Shown: positions 61,463-64,000 of the stretch, one piece after another | Numbering within the stretch: position 1 is the stretch's first letter | Layout: the number at the start of each line of letters is the position of its first letter | Assembly: GCA_963205275.1 (NCBI GenBank) | Contig: CAUJIH010000006.1 | Location: 62,001 to 126,000, forward strand | From: Verrucomicrobiota bacterium | GTDB taxonomy: Bacteria; Verrucomicrobiota; Verrucomicrobiia; Verrucomicrobiales; DEV007 | Reading direction: 5' to 3' | DNA: 64,000 nt | Program-made: the position numbers and the translations under genes | Notes under the pieces: model-generated | The model's database searches: none | What the model saw: the letters and a program-made list of their open reading frames with translations, nothing else | What the model was told of the DNA's origin: nothing

Positions 61463-62692
61463 ATGAAAAATTACCTCTGCTCTCTCCTTCTGATCATCGC
61501 TCTGCATTTCTCGATTTCCCCCTCCCCTATGGCCCAGGCTGCCGATCCGAAACTGGGAGAGATCAATGACGGCGCGGCCTTCCTCGCTGGCGAATCTCTC
61601 CCTGAAGAGACCGATCACCCACTGACCAAACTCGCCACTTGGCAGAGTCATTGCGCCGAACTAAATCGGGATTTTCAGAGTCACCTAGATCGCGTCTTGA
61701 CTCCCATGTCCACCTGGTCGGCGACAGAAATTTCCCCTGCGCAGTCTCCCGGAGCCACAATCCGCTATCTGTTCAGTGGTCCGGACATCCTCCACGCACT
61801 CCACATGTTCCCCACCGCTGGCACATACATTCTCTGCGGACTAGAACCCGTAGGCGTCGCTCCCGACATCACCCGCTTGAATACGGACAACGCATCTCGT
61901 GCGCTAGGTGAAATGCGTCACGCTCTGGCTGAGATCATCCAGTTCAACTTTTTTCGCACCAAGGACATGAAGAATGATCTTCAATCCGTCGTCTTTCCGG
62001 GAACCACGCCTGTGATGATGGTCTTTCTGGTTAAGTCGGGACAGTACATTCGAGAAGTCGAGTTTCTCCGTCTCGGCAAGGACGGGACACTCACATCCTT
62101 GGGACTCGATTCCAAAGGAGCCGACGGGGTGCGCATCGTCTTCTCTCCTCTCGCCTCCGATCAGACGAAAACACTTTTCTACTTCAGTTCTGATCTCTCA
62201 AACAGTGGCTTTGATACGAGTGGTTTCGGCACTTGGCTGGAGACCCAGCCTGACGGCAGTGCGTACCTGAAGGCAGCCTCCTATCTGCTTCACAATGACT
62301 GGTTTTCAAAAGTTCGCGATCACCTTCTGGCCCATAGTGTCCAGATCGTGGAGGACGATTCAGGGATTCCCTATCGTCGCTTTGATCAGACCCTGTGGAC
62401 TCCCACACTTTACGGGGTCTATAATGGCCCGATTAGCCTCTTTGCACAGGACTACCAAGCCGATCTGGTCGCCGCTTATCATGCAGCGAGCCATCCGCTG
62501 CCCTTCGGCACCGGCTACAAGTGGAGAAAAGGCGAATCTACTCTGATGCGCTTCGTCCGCAAAGATCTTCCAGCTCAACCTGCGCCGAATGTCACAGAAC
62601 CGGCGGCGGCAACACCGGTTGCCAATCCCGGACTCCGAGCCGAACCCGTGATTCCTGCGGAACCCGAGAAGCCCACTGAACCCGTCAACTAA
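61463..62692 (+). CDS. secreted hypothetical protein
   Basis: A 409-residue protein with signal peptide (MKNYLCSLLLIIALHFSISPSPMAQA). The mature part has no catalytic motif I can name; stretches such as TIRYLFSGPDILHALHMFPTAG and SVVFPGTTPVMMVFLVKSG suggest an alpha/beta domain, and the last 40 residues are a Pro/Glu/Ala-rich tail typical of surface-exposed linkers. It starts 55 bases after ribD and its TAA overlaps, tail to tail, the stop of the beta-lactamase-family gene. Function unknown. Confidence 0.75.
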   Translation: MKNYLCSLLLIIALHFSISPSPMAQAADPKLGEINDGAAFLAGESLPEETDHPLTKLATWQSHCAELNRDFQSHLDRVLTPMSTWSATEISPAQSPGATIRYLFSGPDILHALHMFPTAGTYILCGLEPVGVAPDITRLNTDNASRALGEMRHALAEIIQFNFFRTKDMKNDLQSVVFPGTTPVMMVFLVKSGQYIREVEFLRLGKDGTLTSLGLDSKGADGVRIVFSPLASDQTKTLFYFSSDLSNSGFDTSGFGTWLETQPDGSAYLKAASYLLHNDWFSKVRDHLLAHSVQIVEDDSGIPYRRFDQTLWTPTLYGVYNGPISLFAQDYQADLVAAYHAASHPLPFGTGYKWRKGESTLMRFVRKDLPAQPAPNVTEPAAATPVANPGLRAEPVIPAEPEKPTEPVN

Positions 62693-63894
62693 TTGCCTGA
62701 TCGCTTCCGAAAGAGGCTGAACCCATTGGGAAACAAAACCTTACCTCTAGTCTTATTCGCTGAAGCAGAATGTTCACCCGAGCGGGAGTTAGTCGTCGTC
62801 TCAGGTGACTTTTCCACCAATAGCGCAGGCTTCTGCGAATTTTGTCCGAAGAGAATGGACAGAAACTCTGCATCTCGGAAGCCCCGTGCTCCTTTCCTCC
62901 CTTGGTGGACGATCACCAGCGCCATGGACGGCACAACGTAGAGTCGTTGGAAGTTCGATCCGATCGAGCAAACCAAGTCCTGCGGAGCCTTCCTGCTCAG
63001 ACAAACTCGACGCCAGTCCTCGGGCAAGGGACTAACTTCGAGAAATTCCTCTACGTCCACCTCTCGGGCATCCGGCTGGCTGCTGTAGGCATTGGTCCAG
63101 AAGCAGAGACCGAAGGCGGGATTGATCTCGGTGGAGCGAAAGCACTTCGTGAGTTCCTCTGCCGACACCAGCCGTCGTCCGTTCGCCTCACCATAATGAC
63201 AGATCATTTCGCCGAATTTGACCCAGTCACGTCCACTCATCCACATTCCAGCGGAAGGGATCACATTGCCGTGACTGTCCGCTCGCCAGGTCGGGATATC
63301 CACTCCCAGCGGACGGATCAGCTTCTTGTCCAAGTAAGCACGATAGGAGATCCCCTTGCGATTGAGCTTTCGACGCAATACTTCGCAAAAGACCTGAAGA
63401 TTCGCCGGGCCATAGATGAAGGTGTCACCTCGCTCTGCCTTGACCGGCAATCCCACGGCCAAAGTTAGTTTATCCGCCGTCGAAGCTCCGTATATTTCTT
63501 CGAATCCTGTCACCATTCCGGAGGTAAAGTTCAGCAGTTCCCGGATCGTGATCTGAGACTTTCTGCGATCCGTCTTCCACTCCTTTATGGTATCCGCTAC
63601 CTTCTCATCCAGCGATAGAATCCCGTCTTCCTCGGCCATCACGGCGAGGACTCCGAAGAAGGATTTGGTGCCGGAGTAGATGTGGATCGCCTTTTTTCCG
63701 TCGTGCCCTTTAGCGTATCGTTCATAGCGAATGCGACCACCCTGCTCCACGATCAGGCCAATTCCCCCACGGGCTGTGGAGTATCGCTGTGCCGCATCAA
63801 TAGACTCCTGAGAGATCTGCGCCGATACGTCGGATGAACTCATCCAAGCAAAGAAGCAAAGGAAGAGAGGAAGCACACGGAGAGAATTCGGCAT
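62689..63894 (-). CDS. beta-lactamase-family serine hydrolase
   Basis: A 401-residue exported protein with signal peptide (MPNSLRVLPLFLCFFAWMSSSDVSA). The catalytic SxxK motif is SGTKSFFG (Ser74, Lys77), and a second family motif is TFIYGPANLQVF, in the position of the YxN box. This makes it a class C beta-lactamase/esterase-like protein, of the group that often acts on small peptides or esters rather than antibiotics. A roughly 45-residue basic tail (SGEHSASANKTRGKVLF) extends past the domain. Its 5' flank carries an inverted repeat. The substrate is unknown. Confidence 0.85.
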   Translation of the reverse strand: MPNSLRVLPLFLCFFAWMSSSDVSAQISQESIDAAQRYSTARGGIGLIVEQGGRIRYERYAKGHDGKKAIHIYSGTKSFFGVLAVMAEEDGILSLDEKVADTIKEWKTDRRKSQITIRELLNFTSGMVTGFEEIYGASTADKLTLAVGLPVKAERGDTFIYGPANLQVFCEVLRRKLNRKGISYRAYLDKKLIRPLGVDIPTWRADSHGNVIPSAGMWMSGRDWVKFGEMICHYGEANGRRLVSAEELTKCFRSTEINPAFGLCFWTNAYSSQPDAREVDVEEFLEVSPLPEDWRRVCLSRKAPQDLVCSIGSNFQRLYVVPSMALVIVHQGRKGARGFRDAEFLSILFGQNSQKPALLVEKSPETTTNSRSGEHSASANKTRGKVLFPNGFSLFRKRSGN

Positions 63895-63913
63895 TAGATA
63901 AAATGCCAGAGAA

Positions 63914-63928
63914 TTGACCTGCGGTCAA
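63914..63928. promoter_or_regulatory. possible operator upstream of the serine hydrolase
   Basis: A perfect inverted repeat TTGACC-TGC-GGTCAA begins 20 bases upstream of the serine hydrolase start. It has the size of a dimer-binding operator but no known regulator matches. Beyond it to 64,000 nothing is recognised. Confidence 0.25.
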
Positions 63929-64000
63929 CTGATGGGCGCGCCCTCACACACCTGCAATCTTCACAGCTCAAAGCTTCCGGATCGAAATATTGCGAAACTC

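Overview
The window looks like a chromosomal segment of a Verrucomicrobiota-like bacterium; this is an inference from gene content and protein style, not a database result. Pointers are many secreted hydrolases and sulfatase-modifying/PEGA proteins, alanine/tryptophan repeat proteins, small helix-turn-helix proteins of a type I associate with that phylum, weak Shine-Dalgarno sites, and a moderately GC-rich genome (mid-50s percent by eye) with short AT-rich promoter islands. No rRNA, tRNA or CRISPR array was seen.

Layout. 1-5,500: the tail of a SixA-like phosphatase, rpsN with a FmdB zinc-ribbon protein, a sugar-acid pair (hydroxyacid dehydrogenase and KdgK-like kinase), and a small HTH protein followed by an Rrf2 regulator. 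5,500-10,050: a peptidoglycan unit of PBP2, a bifunctional-type PBP1 that lacks the transpeptidase lysine, and a membrane protein. 10,200-16,150: envelope and secreted proteins, including an outer-membrane barrel, a GH16 enzyme, a degenerate alpha/beta hydrolase and a PEGA/FGE-sulfatase-like protein. 16,380-20,250: rpsA, DUF58 and MoxR. 20,330-22,565: an accessory island with a decayed IS30 transposase carrying a palindromic insertion, a GC-rich pectate lyase, a RAYT/REP-type miniature element and a signal-peptide stub, bracketed by a 55-bp direct repeat. It is followed by an amino-acid ABC permease/ATPase without its binding protein.

24,000-39,100: a SYLF protein, gpmI, a coupled ceramidase-like/YdeP-like pair, an FMN hydroxyacid oxidase with a UPF0261 protein, an MBL-fold hydrolase, a dienelactone-hydrolase-like enzyme, folB, a DUF721/DciA protein, a decayed gene and an ABC-F ATPase. 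39,200-44,650: a secreted set of CAP-domain protein, M1 aminopeptidase with HEAT repeats and Kelch protein. 44,750-50,400: a SufR-like regulator without its cysteines overlapping a NUDIX protein, a transposase-derived HTH/coiled-coil protein, a probable small ORF, HMA and DoxX proteins, a DEAD-box helicase, a sugar isomerase and a rhodanese. 50,480-64,000: an eleven-repeat solenoid protein, a 1,035-residue glycosidase, pgsA, a hybrid histidine kinase with two receiver domains, a small lipoprotein, rppH, ribD and a beta-lactamase-family hydrolase.

Most of the window is ordinary chromosome: cell-wall synthesis, translation, glycolysis, folate and riboflavin synthesis, lipid synthesis. It is interleaved with polysaccharide and peptide degradation. 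The unusual material is the mobile-element island at 20.3-22.6 kb and several proteins that keep a fold but have lost its catalytic or metal ligands.
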